A DNA stretch of 64,000 nucleotides from Crocinitomicaceae bacterium. GTDB taxonomy: Bacteria; Bacteroidota; Bacteroidia; Flavobacteriales_D; Crocinitomicaceae. The stretch is from the NCBI GenBank assembly GCA_024643725.1, contig JAHEMJ010000015.1, positions 124,001-188,000 of the forward strand, in the 5' to 3' direction. This document shows, piece after piece, positions 53,076 to 61,958 of the stretch. A program made the position numbers and the translations under genes. Below the pieces are notes generated by a model. The model did not search any database. It saw only the letters and a list, made by a program, of their open reading frames with translations, and was not told where the DNA came from. Position 1 is the stretch's first letter, and every line of letters starts with the position of its first letter.

Positions 53076-54287
53076 TTATGCTAAAACTTCTTTGACCAAG
53101 TCAGCGGCTTCTTGTAGTTGCACAGCTGAATGGACATTCAGTCCTGATTCGTCGATTAATCGTTTCGCTTCAACAGCGTTTGTTCCTTGTAAACGAACAA
53201 TAATTGGAACTGGAATTTCACCGATGTTTTTGTACGCATCTACGATACCTTGTGCCACGCGGTCACAACGTACAATTCCACCAAAGATGTTAATCAAAAT
53301 TGCTTTTACGTTTGGATCTTTCAAGATGATGTGGAACGCTTTCTCTACGCGCTCTGCATTTGCCGTTCCTCCTACGTCCAAAAAGTTCGCTGGATTACCA
53401 CCTGAAAGTTTGATGATGTCCATCGTTGCCATCGCAAGTCCAGCACCATTCACCATACATCCAACGTTTCCGTCTAATTTCACAAAGTTCAATCCTGCCT
53501 CGTCCGCTTCCACTTCCGTTGGATCTTCTTCTGTTTTGTCGCGCATTGCTGCGTAATCTGGGTGACGGAACAATCCGTTTCCATCCAAGGTTACTTTTGC
53601 ATCAACTGCAATGATTTTATTGTCTGATGTCTTGAACAATGGATTAATTTCAAACATAGATGCATCGATGCCTTCGTACGCATTGTACAATGCTGGTACG
53701 AATTTGCACATTTGTTTAAATGCTTCACCTGAAAGTCCAAGGTTGAACGCAATTTTACGCACTTGGAATCCTTGAAGTCCAACACGTGGATCAACGAATT
53801 CTTTGTGTAATTTCTCTGGTGTGTGCTCCGCAACGTGCTCGATGTCCATTCCACCTTCCGTTGAATAGATGATCACATTTCTTCCTTTTTCACGGTCTAA
53901 TAATACAGACATGTAAAATTCTTGCGGTTCTGACTCACCTGGATAGTATACATCTTGTGCGATTAACACTTGATTTACTTTTTTACCTTTTCCATTTGTT
54001 TGAAGAGTAGTGAGGTGTCCACCTAGGATTCCCGCCACTTTTTCTTCCACTTGGTCCAAGCCTTTAGCGATTACGACACCGTGAGAACCAGTTTCTTCCA
54101 CTGTTCCTTTCCCGCGTCCACCAGCATGGATTTGTGCTTTCACAACAAACCAACTTGTACCTGTTTCCTCCGATAATTTTTTAGCAGCTGCTACAGCATC
54201 TTCTACTTTATCTACTACTATCCCCTCTTGAACGGCAACGCCGAAACTTTTTAAGATAGATTTTCCTTGATATTCGTGTAAATTCAT
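53076..54287 (-). CDS. sucC: Succinyl-CoA ligase beta subunit
   Basis: Catalyses succinyl-CoA + ADP (or GDP) + phosphate to succinate + CoA + nucleoside triphosphate in the TCA cycle. The 403-residue sequence begins MNLHEYQGKSILKSFGV and has the ATP-grasp motif VVKAQIHAGGRGKGT, EFYMSVLLDREKGRNVIIYSTEGGMDIEHVA, FEINPL, and NIFGGIVRCDRVAQGI. Length is close to the family norm. sucD is not adjacent, as is common in Bacteroidota. It is followed by a strong terminator. The sequence TACTTTTA at 54305-54312 (minus strand) is a one-mismatch -7 candidate. Confidence 0.97.
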   Translation of the reverse strand: MNLHEYQGKSILKSFGVAVQEGIVVDKVEDAVAAAKKLSEETGTSWFVVKAQIHAGGRGKGTVEETGSHGVVIAKGLDQVEEKVAGILGGHLTTLQTNGKGKKVNQVLIAQDVYYPGESEPQEFYMSVLLDREKGRNVIIYSTEGGMDIEHVAEHTPEKLHKEFVDPRVGLQGFQVRKIAFNLGLSGEAFKQMCKFVPALYNAYEGIDASMFEINPLFKTSDNKIIAVDAKVTLDGNGLFRHPDYAAMRDKTEEDPTEVEADEAGLNFVKLDGNVGCMVNGAGLAMATMDIIKLSGGNPANFLDVGGTANAERVEKAFHIILKDPNVKAILINIFGGIVRCDRVAQGIVDAYKNIGEIPVPIIVRLQGTNAVEAKRLIDESGLNVHSAVQLQEAADLVKEVLA

Positions 54288-54352
54288 TCTTGAAATTTTG
54301 CGTGGTAAAAGTACGTTTTTTCTATCAATTCGATTTGAAAAATTAAATTATT

Positions 54353-55837
54353 TTACTCCATTCGATTTTTCCATGAAGAAGAAATTTCCCGAGAGGCATA
54401 TGCGTGGTTTTTAAATTCACTCACATGGCTCCAAATTGAATCGATGGCATGTTGTAAAGCAACGCTTTCTTCTTCCATCGCATCCGTTATTAATTCAGGG
54501 GAAGAAAAATGTTCTTTCACAAAATTCGTATCAAACTTTCCGCTTCGGAACGCTTCGTGTTTTAGGACAAATTTCCCGAAGTCCAAGGTGGTCTTCACTC
54601 CTGAAATCTGATAATCATCAATCGCTTTGATCGCACGGTCAATGGCTTCCGTACGCGTTTTACCCCAAACCACCAATTTCGCAATCATTGGATCGTAATA
54701 AATAGGAATTTCCATTCCTTCTTCAAAGGCATCGTCCACACGCACGCTTTTTCCTGTTGGAATGCGGTAGCGGTTTAAGGTTCCAATGTCCGGTGTAAAT
54801 CCATTTAAACTATCCTCAGCGTAGACGCGAATCTCCACTGCATGTCCATGAATTTCTAATTCGTCTTGTAATTTTGGCAAGCGCTCTCCTCTTGCCACAC
54901 GAATTTGCCATTCTACTAAATCCAATCCCGTAATTTCTTCCGTCACAGGATGTTCCACTTGCAAGCGCGTATTCATTTCCAAGAAATAGAAGTTCAAGTC
55001 TGCATCAATAAGGAACTCAACCGTTCCCGCACCTTCGTAGTTGCATGCTTTGCAAACTTGAACCGCAGCGGCTCCCATTTTCTCACGGATTTCTGGCGTC
55101 AACACGGCACTTGGTGCTTCTTCAATGACTTTTTGGTGTCGACGTTGAACCGAACATTCACGTTCGAATAAATGCACTGCATTCCCATGTTGATCTGCAA
55201 AAACTTGGATTTCAATATGTCGTGGCTGATTGACAAACTTCTCAATAAAAACAGCATCATCGCCAAAGGACGAACGCGCTTCGTTTTGAGCCAGAATCAT
55301 TTGCTCTTCAAATTCGCTTTCTTGGTAAACCAGGCGCATTCCCTTTCCACCACCACCAGCAGAGGCTTTGATTAAGATGGGGTATCCAACTTCTTTTGCG
55401 ATACGCTTCGCCGCTGGTATATCTGAAATCGCTTCATCCACACCAGGAACAAGGGGAACGTGGTAATCTTTGACCGCTTGTTTCGCACTTAATTTATCAC
55501 CCATCAATTCCATGGATTCAGGAGAAGGACCAATTAATTTCATGCCGGCATCCTTCACTTTTCGGGCGAAACCAGCATTCTCGGATAGGAATCCATAACC
55601 AGGATGTATGCCATCTACGCCCAAATCCTTGCAGATTTTCAAGATTAAGTCCTGCTGTAAATAACTTTCCGCAGATGGACTTTTTCCTACATAAACCGCT
55701 TCATCAGCCTCGAGGACATGAGGTGCATTGGCATCGGCATCCGAGTAGATGGCCACACTTTGAATGTTCATTTTCTTTAAGGTACGAAGAACCCTTCTGG
55801 CAATTTCGCCACGGTTTGCTACGAGTACTTTTTTCAT
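54353..55837 (-). CDS. accC: Biotin carboxylase subunit of an acyl-CoA carboxylase
   Basis: ATP-dependent carboxylation of biotin. The 494-residue protein has KKVLVANRGEIARRVLRTL at the start, GIHPGYGFLSENAGFA, the ATP-grasp loop IKASAGGGGKGMR, EKFVNQPRHIEIQVFAD, the ERECSVQRRHQKVIEEAP segment and MNTRLQVEHPVTE. It is about 40 residues longer than E. coli AccC, with an acidic C-terminal extension. The carboxyltransferase and biotin carrier are not here, so it could serve acetyl-CoA or propionyl-CoA carboxylase; presence of meaB makes the latter reasonable. The ATG overlaps the tamB stop by four bases. Confidence 0.93.
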   Translation of the reverse strand: MKKVLVANRGEIARRVLRTLKKMNIQSVAIYSDADANAPHVLEADEAVYVGKSPSAESYLQQDLILKICKDLGVDGIHPGYGFLSENAGFARKVKDAGMKLIGPSPESMELMGDKLSAKQAVKDYHVPLVPGVDEAISDIPAAKRIAKEVGYPILIKASAGGGGKGMRLVYQESEFEEQMILAQNEARSSFGDDAVFIEKFVNQPRHIEIQVFADQHGNAVHLFERECSVQRRHQKVIEEAPSAVLTPEIREKMGAAAVQVCKACNYEGAGTVEFLIDADLNFYFLEMNTRLQVEHPVTEEITGLDLVEWQIRVARGERLPKLQDELEIHGHAVEIRVYAEDSLNGFTPDIGTLNRYRIPTGKSVRVDDAFEEGMEIPIYYDPMIAKLVVWGKTRTEAIDRAIKAIDDYQISGVKTTLDFGKFVLKHEAFRSGKFDTNFVKEHFSSPELITDAMEEESVALQHAIDSIWSHVSEFKNHAYASREISSSWKNRME

Positions 55838-58800
55838 ATTTTCTCTTTTGTTTTGTCGACTGATTCAGGTGTCACCGTTGAGCCAGGAATGGTCACTGCC
55901 TGACGTTTACGATGATCTATGGGTGTATGCTTGTCCCTTTTGCCCACTAAATTAAGGGCCTTTTGAATAAATTGCAATTCATCCCAATGATTAAATTCTT
56001 CTCGATACGAGATTCCGATTCCTTGGGTGAAAGGTCCTGCATTTTGTTTTACCGTGGCATTATTGGATTGGTTGAATGCCCGAACGCGGAAATTATCCTT
56101 GATTTTATATTCCACCGACACATCACCTATCACAGAGTTCTGAACACTTTTTGTCCCGCTAATGTCACTCGTAGAAGAACGGTTTTCTACACCAATACTG
56201 GTTGAAATAACAAGTCGATCATTTAAAACACCTTTGTTCATCCCAATGGCCACACTGGTTTCTCCTTGGGTAGCGTCTGAACCTACATCTAAATTCAACT
56301 TGTAATTTTCCGACAAGTTACTTAAGGCCGCGTTGATTTGTGATTCAATTAAATCCAAAGCGGCTGATCCTCCCGCAGAAATATTTCCTTTTAATGGTTG
56401 GAACTTGCTTACGAGTAGCAAGGAGAAGAACTGTCGATTTTTTTCATCCGAATCCGCTAAGACGCGATCGATTAATGCCCTTCCCGTTTCTGGTGCGCGC
56501 GGTGCTTTGATGTCGAAAGAAATTTGTGGCGACAACAATTTATCGGTCAAACGCAAGTAACAGTATATATCCTGATTCACCAAGGACTTATCTGCTAACT
56601 CAGGACTCAGTTCAAGGATGGATGCTTTTTTCGTTGCCAACGTACTGACATCAATCAAGGCATCGTATGGATCACCTGTCCATTCGATGAAAGAACCACT
56701 TTCGATCATAAACAACTGCTTAATGGAACCCATCGCAAAGTTGTATTTCGATCCACTTGCAATGCTGTATTTTCCAGTCATGCTCAATTGATCCAATTGA
56801 TCCAACTTGATGTTCATTTTTCCATCACCTCGTGCAATGATTTCATCTCCTATTTGCTCATTGAAAATCAATTTCATTTGAGCATCCTGGGTGATTTTGA
56901 AATTCAAATCTAGATCAATGCCGGTGAAGTCCAATTGTTGTTCAATCTGCTCCTGCAACGCTGACTTGTTGATGAAATGAATAAAATCCTCTTCTTTTTC
57001 AATTTCGGATACACCATACATTGGGAAAATAATTTCCGTGTTTTTCTTTGTTTCCAAATCAACAAAAACCTCTAAATCACTTTCAGTACCGGAGATATTG
57101 ACGGTTCCCCGTGCAAACGCTTTTCCATAATAAATGTCTCCATCCTTGTATTTCGTATTCAAGACCATGAATTGATCGATGGCTGCGTTGCGTTTGGTCA
57201 GTGGATTGATTTTACGAATGTCATCCTCCATGTTGAACTGTAGGTCAAAGTTCCAAGCACTGAAGTTGTCGTGGTTGATGGTCCCAATGACATAGGATAC
57301 GTTTCCTGCTTCATCGTACAGCGGAATATTTGTTAACTCGAAGGATTCTTCCTTGACATCGATGATTCCATCCATTCGGTATTTCACTCCCAGTAATTCC
57401 ACCACTGCTCCACCATTTGCCAAGCGCAATTTACCACTCAACAAAGGTTTGTCTGGACTTCCTTTGACTTCAATGTTGCCATTGATTTTTCCTTGAATGT
57501 CGCGCACCACTTCTGGATCTAAGAAGGCATTGGCAAACTTAATGTCGGTTTGGTCAAACTTAAGACGCAAATCCAGTTCGTTCTTTTTCACTGCGTACAA
57601 ACCGTTAAAATCGAAGGTGCGCAAACCGCGGTATTTCAATTCACCTTGCATGAAAATACTTTCTCTTTTTTCGTTCCAATCTGTCAGCATCGAAACGGTC
57701 CCCACTTCCTCACCATCGATGAAGAAATTTTCTAAACGTGCGTCACAGCTAAAATTGAAATTTTCATACGGATTAGAGATATCACCCCAACCCGAGAATG
57801 AACCAGCGTATTGTTGATCCATTCCAAACATGCGACTCAATTCCTCCAATTTCAATTGGGTGATTTGGTAATGCATTTTATCGTGGTCGTTATTCGTTAA
57901 ACACCCGGAAACTTTAATGAGCTGCTCCCCTCTCGATAAACGAAAATCTTGAATACTCAAATCGTTGTTCGCTAATGTAATGTCTGATTCATTTTCAATT
58001 TCCCATTTAAATCCATTGATGGAAAAAAAGGAGGGCTTCAACACAAAATTCATTTGGTCGTCTTCCAAAATGGTGGTTGTCCAGGTAATGGAGGAATAAT
58101 CATTGGACTGTTTATCCCAAGAAAGTGAAGATTCTAAAATTCCATTTTTACCTTGGTTTAAAAAGTCCACTCCATTAAACATCATTGAATCTCCATATTG
58201 AAACTTGAGCATACTCAAGTTACCGTTAATTCCACCTGAAGTAATTTCTTGATTCATGTCGATGGATTTCATCGCAATGTCATTAAAAGAAATTTCTTTG
58301 CTCTTCAATTTGGCAATGAGTAGATCCTCCATGGATTTGAACGAACCACTTAGGACAGTCCCGCTTGCTATTTTTAATCCCGGAACGAAAATCGTGAGTA
58401 AATCATTTAAGTCATTGACCTGAAACTGATAGGTGAAATCGCTATGTGCTCGTTCCACTTTCTTCAAGTTTTTCGTCACGGCGAGCGACGGAAAAACCAT
58501 GGAAAGGCTTTGCAAGAAATCATCAACAACGGTATTGTAGTCAATTTTACCTTGAATACGCGCCCCAAGTAATCCACTTTGAAGATTGATAAAATCAGCA
58601 GTTGGATTACGGTCAAAAATTAAGTTAGAATGATTCAGTGACATTTGGTTTCCAGCTTCTTCGTAAGTCAACTGACTCGCATTTAGCAATCCCGTGAGTT
58701 CGTCAAAACTTGTTCCATGAATGTTCGCATTCATTTCCGTGATCAAGTGAGAACCCTCGGCATCGGTAAAATGAAGTGCTGTTAAATCCGATTCCGTAAT

Positions 58801-60408
58801 GGCCAACTTGAATTGATAATTCGGTTGATCATTTAAGGAAATCTTCCCATCGAAGTTAAGCTTCAGGTTTGGATCCCGAATGTCCAAGATTGCTTTCAAT
58901 GCCTCATCCTTCAATTCGCCACTTTTCAACGAGATGTTGGTGTATGGATAGCCCGCATATTCCAATCGACTGATATCCGCTGACATTTCCTTCAATTCAT
59001 ACGCACCATCATTCGCAAAGTATCCGTTAAAGCTTACATTTCCATTGCTCACACCAAAATCGGAAAGTTCTGTCAATTTGCTCACATTCAAATTTGCGAA
59101 TTGAATGAAAGTGGTATCCTTGTTCACAGGAGAGAGCGCAATGCCATCCGTTCGACGTTCCAATTTCATCGCAGTTACGAGATGTACCTCGCCAATGGCT
59201 GTTTCTGCTTTTTTCAGTTGGATATTGAAAGTTCTCAGATTACCCTTCATTTTCAGCCCTTTGATTTTTGCAAAGGCCAACATATCCACCGTAGAACCAA
59301 GATCGATCTGCGCAACGCCTTCTGGCATTTTGAGCGCCGCCAAATCAGCAACAGAAATTCGCGCGTCTCGGATGACTTCGTTTAATCGACCGTCATCACC
59401 CAAACGAAAATCAGGCAATACCAAGTCGCCTTTCAAGTAAGACTCTTTTCCAAAACGCAGGTTTAAATCGCGAATGGTTAAATTTCGAAGTCGTTCCGAA
59501 ATACTCCCTGATAAAGCGATGCGATCGGACATGCCTTTCAATTCCGGAGCAAAATAGCTGATGTCTGCCAAATGAATCACACTCGGAGCTAATTGCGCAT
59601 CGAAAATCACCTGATCATCGAAGGAATCAAACGCCGACCAATCGGCAAAATCAAAGTTAAATTTGGGAAAGTGAATGGATGTTCGAGCCGTTTCCACATG
59701 GAAGTTGCGCAAATGTAATCCTTTCGATAGAATGGCAACATGTGCGGCAATGTGCTTGATTTTAATCCCCGATCGTTCTGTAAAACGCAAATTGTCTAAA
59801 CTGAACGCTAAATCGTTTCCTCGAACTTTGAATTTCGTCGCTAACAATTGTACATTTTTCAGTTCTAAATGGTCATAATCGACGCCATACGGCAAGGTAT
59901 ATTGACGATTATCGTCGTATTTGATGTGAAAATCAACCAAAGTAAGTCGTTTTAAATCCAATTTTATTGGTTTCGACTTGGTGGATTTTTGATTTGAACT
60001 TCCAAAATAATCTTGGATAAATGCGTAATTGTATTCCCCCGTTTTTTTATCACGCTGAAGGTTCAACTTGCCTTTTTTCAGTGAAACTTGATCAATCGTG
60101 AATTCATTTTTCAAAATCTTCAGCTCGTCCAAGGTGACTAATAGCTCGTCAACGGAAATCAAGGTGTCTTTTTTCAAATCCTTGATCATCAATCCTTTCA
60201 AAGCGATTTTATTCAAGAATACAATTTCCAGTTGATCCAACTTTACGGTGGTATTCAACTCACTCGAAAGGTAACTAGTGGCTTGACGAGCAAAAAAGGA
60301 TTGTACACTTGGAAAGCGGACGACAAACGCAAGTAGGAGCACCAACAGCAGTAGCCATTCAAATGCAATTCCAACGATGCGACCCAAGAAATTAAGTACC
60401 TTTGCCAT
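55834..60408 (-). CDS. TamB-like translocation and assembly module protein
   Basis: A 1524-residue protein anchored in the inner membrane by one N-terminal helix (FEWLLLLVLLLAFVVRFP, about 16-33) with a huge periplasmic beta-rich region. The opening matches Bacteroidota TamB/AsmA-like proteins (SVQSFFARQATSYLSSELNTTVKLDQLEI). The C-terminal TamB domain lies at about 1100-1460 (NAGAVVELLGVKYRMDG-like and SGSKYNFAMGSIKQLFMIESGSFIEWTGDP). Such proteins bridge the envelope for outer-membrane protein assembly or phospholipid transport. A perfect -7 box lies just upstream, facing the tsaD promoter. Confidence 0.92.
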   Translation of the reverse strand: MAKVLNFLGRIVGIAFEWLLLLVLLLAFVVRFPSVQSFFARQATSYLSSELNTTVKLDQLEIVFLNKIALKGLMIKDLKKDTLISVDELLVTLDELKILKNEFTIDQVSLKKGKLNLQRDKKTGEYNYAFIQDYFGSSNQKSTKSKPIKLDLKRLTLVDFHIKYDDNRQYTLPYGVDYDHLELKNVQLLATKFKVRGNDLAFSLDNLRFTERSGIKIKHIAAHVAILSKGLHLRNFHVETARTSIHFPKFNFDFADWSAFDSFDDQVIFDAQLAPSVIHLADISYFAPELKGMSDRIALSGSISERLRNLTIRDLNLRFGKESYLKGDLVLPDFRLGDDGRLNEVIRDARISVADLAALKMPEGVAQIDLGSTVDMLAFAKIKGLKMKGNLRTFNIQLKKAETAIGEVHLVTAMKLERRTDGIALSPVNKDTTFIQFANLNVSKLTELSDFGVSNGNVSFNGYFANDGAYELKEMSADISRLEYAGYPYTNISLKSGELKDEALKAILDIRDPNLKLNFDGKISLNDQPNYQFKLAITESDLTALHFTDAEGSHLITEMNANIHGTSFDELTGLLNASQLTYEEAGNQMSLNHSNLIFDRNPTADFINLQSGLLGARIQGKIDYNTVVDDFLQSLSMVFPSLAVTKNLKKVERAHSDFTYQFQVNDLNDLLTIFVPGLKIASGTVLSGSFKSMEDLLIAKLKSKEISFNDIAMKSIDMNQEITSGGINGNLSMLKFQYGDSMMFNGVDFLNQGKNGILESSLSWDKQSNDYSSITWTTTILEDDQMNFVLKPSFFSINGFKWEIENESDITLANNDLSIQDFRLSRGEQLIKVSGCLTNNDHDKMHYQITQLKLEELSRMFGMDQQYAGSFSGWGDISNPYENFNFSCDARLENFFIDGEEVGTVSMLTDWNEKRESIFMQGELKYRGLRTFDFNGLYAVKKNELDLRLKFDQTDIKFANAFLDPEVVRDIQGKINGNIEVKGSPDKPLLSGKLRLANGGAVVELLGVKYRMDGIIDVKEESFELTNIPLYDEAGNVSYVIGTINHDNFSAWNFDLQFNMEDDIRKINPLTKRNAAIDQFMVLNTKYKDGDIYYGKAFARGTVNISGTESDLEVFVDLETKKNTEIIFPMYGVSEIEKEEDFIHFINKSALQEQIEQQLDFTGIDLDLNFKITQDAQMKLIFNEQIGDEIIARGDGKMNIKLDQLDQLSMTGKYSIASGSKYNFAMGSIKQLFMIESGSFIEWTGDPYDALIDVSTLATKKASILELSPELADKSLVNQDIYCYLRLTDKLLSPQISFDIKAPRAPETGRALIDRVLADSDEKNRQFFSLLLVSKFQPLKGNISAGGSAALDLIESQINAALSNLSENYKLNLDVGSDATQGETSVAIGMNKGVLNDRLVISTSIGVENRSSTSDISGTKSVQNSVIGDVSVEYKIKDNFRVRAFNQSNNATVKQNAGPFTQGIGISYREEFNHWDELQFIQKALNLVGKRDKHTPIDHRKRQAVTIPGSTVTPESVDKTKEKI
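60397..60404 (+). promoter_or_regulatory. Putative -7 promoter box (TACCTTTG) for tsaD
   Basis: Exact TAnnTTTG match lying within the first codons of tamB, 34 bases before the tsaD GTG. Confidence 0.45.
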
Positions 60409-60416
60409 TAGCCTTA

Positions 60417-60424
60417 CAAATTTA
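60417..60424 (-). promoter_or_regulatory. Putative -7 promoter box (TAAATTTG) for tamB
   Basis: Exact TAnnTTTG match on the minus strand, eight bases before the tamB ATG. It lies downstream of the opposing tsaD box, so the two promoters face each other and overlap. Confidence 0.5.
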
Positions 60425-60438
60425 ATAATCTTTTAGCA

Positions 60439-61452
60439 GTGAAAGACACGATTATTCTAGGGATTGAATCTTCTTGTGACGATACTTCGGCTGCCGTTCT
60501 TCGCGGAACGCAGATTTTATCGAATGTCATCGCTGGACAAGCCATTCACGAGCAATTCGGTGGAGTCGTCCCCGAACTCGCATCCCGTGCCCATCAAGAA
60601 AACATCGTGCCAGTTGTTTCTACAGCGCTAAAAGAGGCTGGAATTGATTTAAAAGATGTCGACGCGATTGCGTTTACGCAAGGACCTGGATTACTTGGTT
60701 CATTAACCATCGGTGTTTCATTTACGAAAGCACTGTCGCTTGCTACTGGCATTCCCATGATACCTGTTCATCACATGAAGGCCCACATTCTCGCTCATTT
60801 TATCGATGATGCTAGCGAGGAAAAACCACAATTTCCTTTTTTATGTTTGACCGTTTCTGGTGGACACACACAAATTGTTCGAGTGAACGATCCCTTGGAC
60901 ATGGAAGTCCTCGGAAATACAATTGATGACGCAGCTGGAGAAGCGTTTGATAAAGCAGCAAAAATGTTGAGTTTACCTTATCCTGGTGGACCATTAATCG
61001 ACAAATACGCACAACTCGGGAATCCAAAAGCATTTCAATTTTCAAAACCACGCATTGAGGGATTAAATTTTAGTTTCAGTGGACTAAAGACATCGATACT
61101 ATATACCATTCGCGATCAAGTAAAATTGAATGAGGACTTCATCGAACAGAACCTAGCTGATTTGTGTGCATCGATTCAACACAGTATTGTCCAAATTTTG
61201 ATGGCTAAAATTGAAAAAGCGGTCAAAGAAACAGGGATTCAATGTGTCGTCATTGCTGGTGGTGTATCTGCTAATAGTGAATTACGTAAATGCCTTAACG
61301 CCAAGAAAGAAGACGGATGGAAAGTCTCCATTCCAAAATTCTCCTATTGCACAGATAATGCAGCGATGATTGCCATGGCGGGTAAATTTTCTTTTGATGC
61401 AGGCATTCGTGCCGATCAATCGGTGACTGCGCAAGCACGATTGGATTGGTAA
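60439..61452 (+). CDS. tsaD: tRNA N6-threonylcarbamoyladenosine synthase subunit TsaD
   Basis: Transfers the threonylcarbamoyl group to A37 of tRNAs reading ANN codons, with TsaB and TsaE. The 337-residue protein starts at a GTG (60439) giving MKDTIILGIESSCDDTSAAVL. Motifs: GGVVPELASRAHQENIVPV, FTQGPGLLGSLTIG, the metal site HHMKAHI and FLCLTVSGGHTQIV, plus VVIAGGVSANSELR near the end. Length is normal. Confidence 0.97.
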   Translation: MKDTIILGIESSCDDTSAAVLRGTQILSNVIAGQAIHEQFGGVVPELASRAHQENIVPVVSTALKEAGIDLKDVDAIAFTQGPGLLGSLTIGVSFTKALSLATGIPMIPVHHMKAHILAHFIDDASEEKPQFPFLCLTVSGGHTQIVRVNDPLDMEVLGNTIDDAAGEAFDKAAKMLSLPYPGGPLIDKYAQLGNPKAFQFSKPRIEGLNFSFSGLKTSILYTIRDQVKLNEDFIEQNLADLCASIQHSIVQILMAKIEKAVKETGIQCVVIAGGVSANSELRKCLNAKKEDGWKVSIPKFSYCTDNAAMIAMAGKFSFDAGIRADQSVTAQARLDW

Positions 61453-61487
61453 AACGGTGACTTATGTTGCACGAATATGTCCCGAAA

Positions 61488-61505
61488 GTTTCGTAATTTC
61501 GAAAC
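61488..61505. promoter_or_regulatory. Perfect six-base inverted repeat upstream of the nDsbD-like gene
   Basis: GTTTCG-TAATTT-CGAAAC. The centre plus CG reads TAATTTCG, one mismatch from the -7 box, so this may be an operator over the promoter of the DsbD pair (ATG at 61526). No T-run, so not a typical terminator. Confidence 0.35.
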
Positions 61506-61525
61506 TCTGAATTTGAAAAGCAGTT

Positions 61526-61957
61526 ATGAAATCCATTCTCGCATTTGTTTTATTCTTCATTAGTTCTTGGACCTTTGCTCAAAATCATGTGCAATGGAAC
61601 TTTCATTATGATGCAACTTCGGAGTCTGTCATTGCTGAAGGAAAAATTGACGCCGGCTGGCATTTATATTCACAGAAGACGGATGAAAATGCTGGTCCAA
61701 TCGCCACCAAAATGGTCCTACTACCAAATAAGTCTGTTAAGCTGATTGACAACAGCATAGAGGACCTCGAACCACACGAAATTTTTGACAAGAATTTTGA
61801 ATCAACAGTCTATTTATTTGAAACAAAGTACCGTGTTCATCAAAAAATCAAAATAAAAAAACCAACAACCATCAAAGGAGAAATGCACTACATGATTTGC
61901 GATGACACGAAGTGCCTCCCTCCTATTTCAGTACCCTTTACTTTAGAAATCAATTAA
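61526..61957 (+). CDS. Periplasmic DsbD N-terminal-domain-like protein
   Basis: A 143-residue protein with signal peptide (1-18, SSWTFAQ|NHVQW). The mature part is a stand-alone nDsbD-like immunoglobulin fold: AEGKIDAGWHLYSQK near the start and MICDDTKCLPP near the end. The C-x5-C pair matches the catalytic pair of nDsbD, followed by the usual PP. It likely passes electrons from a DsbD membrane domain to a periplasmic partner. Directly followed (one base) by a full DsbD with its own nDsbD domain, so it looks like a tandem duplicate that specialised. Confidence 0.88.
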   Translation: MKSILAFVLFFISSWTFAQNHVQWNFHYDATSESVIAEGKIDAGWHLYSQKTDENAGPIATKMVLLPNKSVKLIDNSIEDLEPHEIFDKNFESTVYLFETKYRVHQKIKIKKPTTIKGEMHYMICDDTKCLPPISVPFTLEIN

Positions 61958-61958
61958 C

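Noticed and set aside
53029-53076. Upstream extension of the DUF1569 gene
   Set aside because: The extra codons run through the sucC terminator hairpin, so translation from there would need readthrough.
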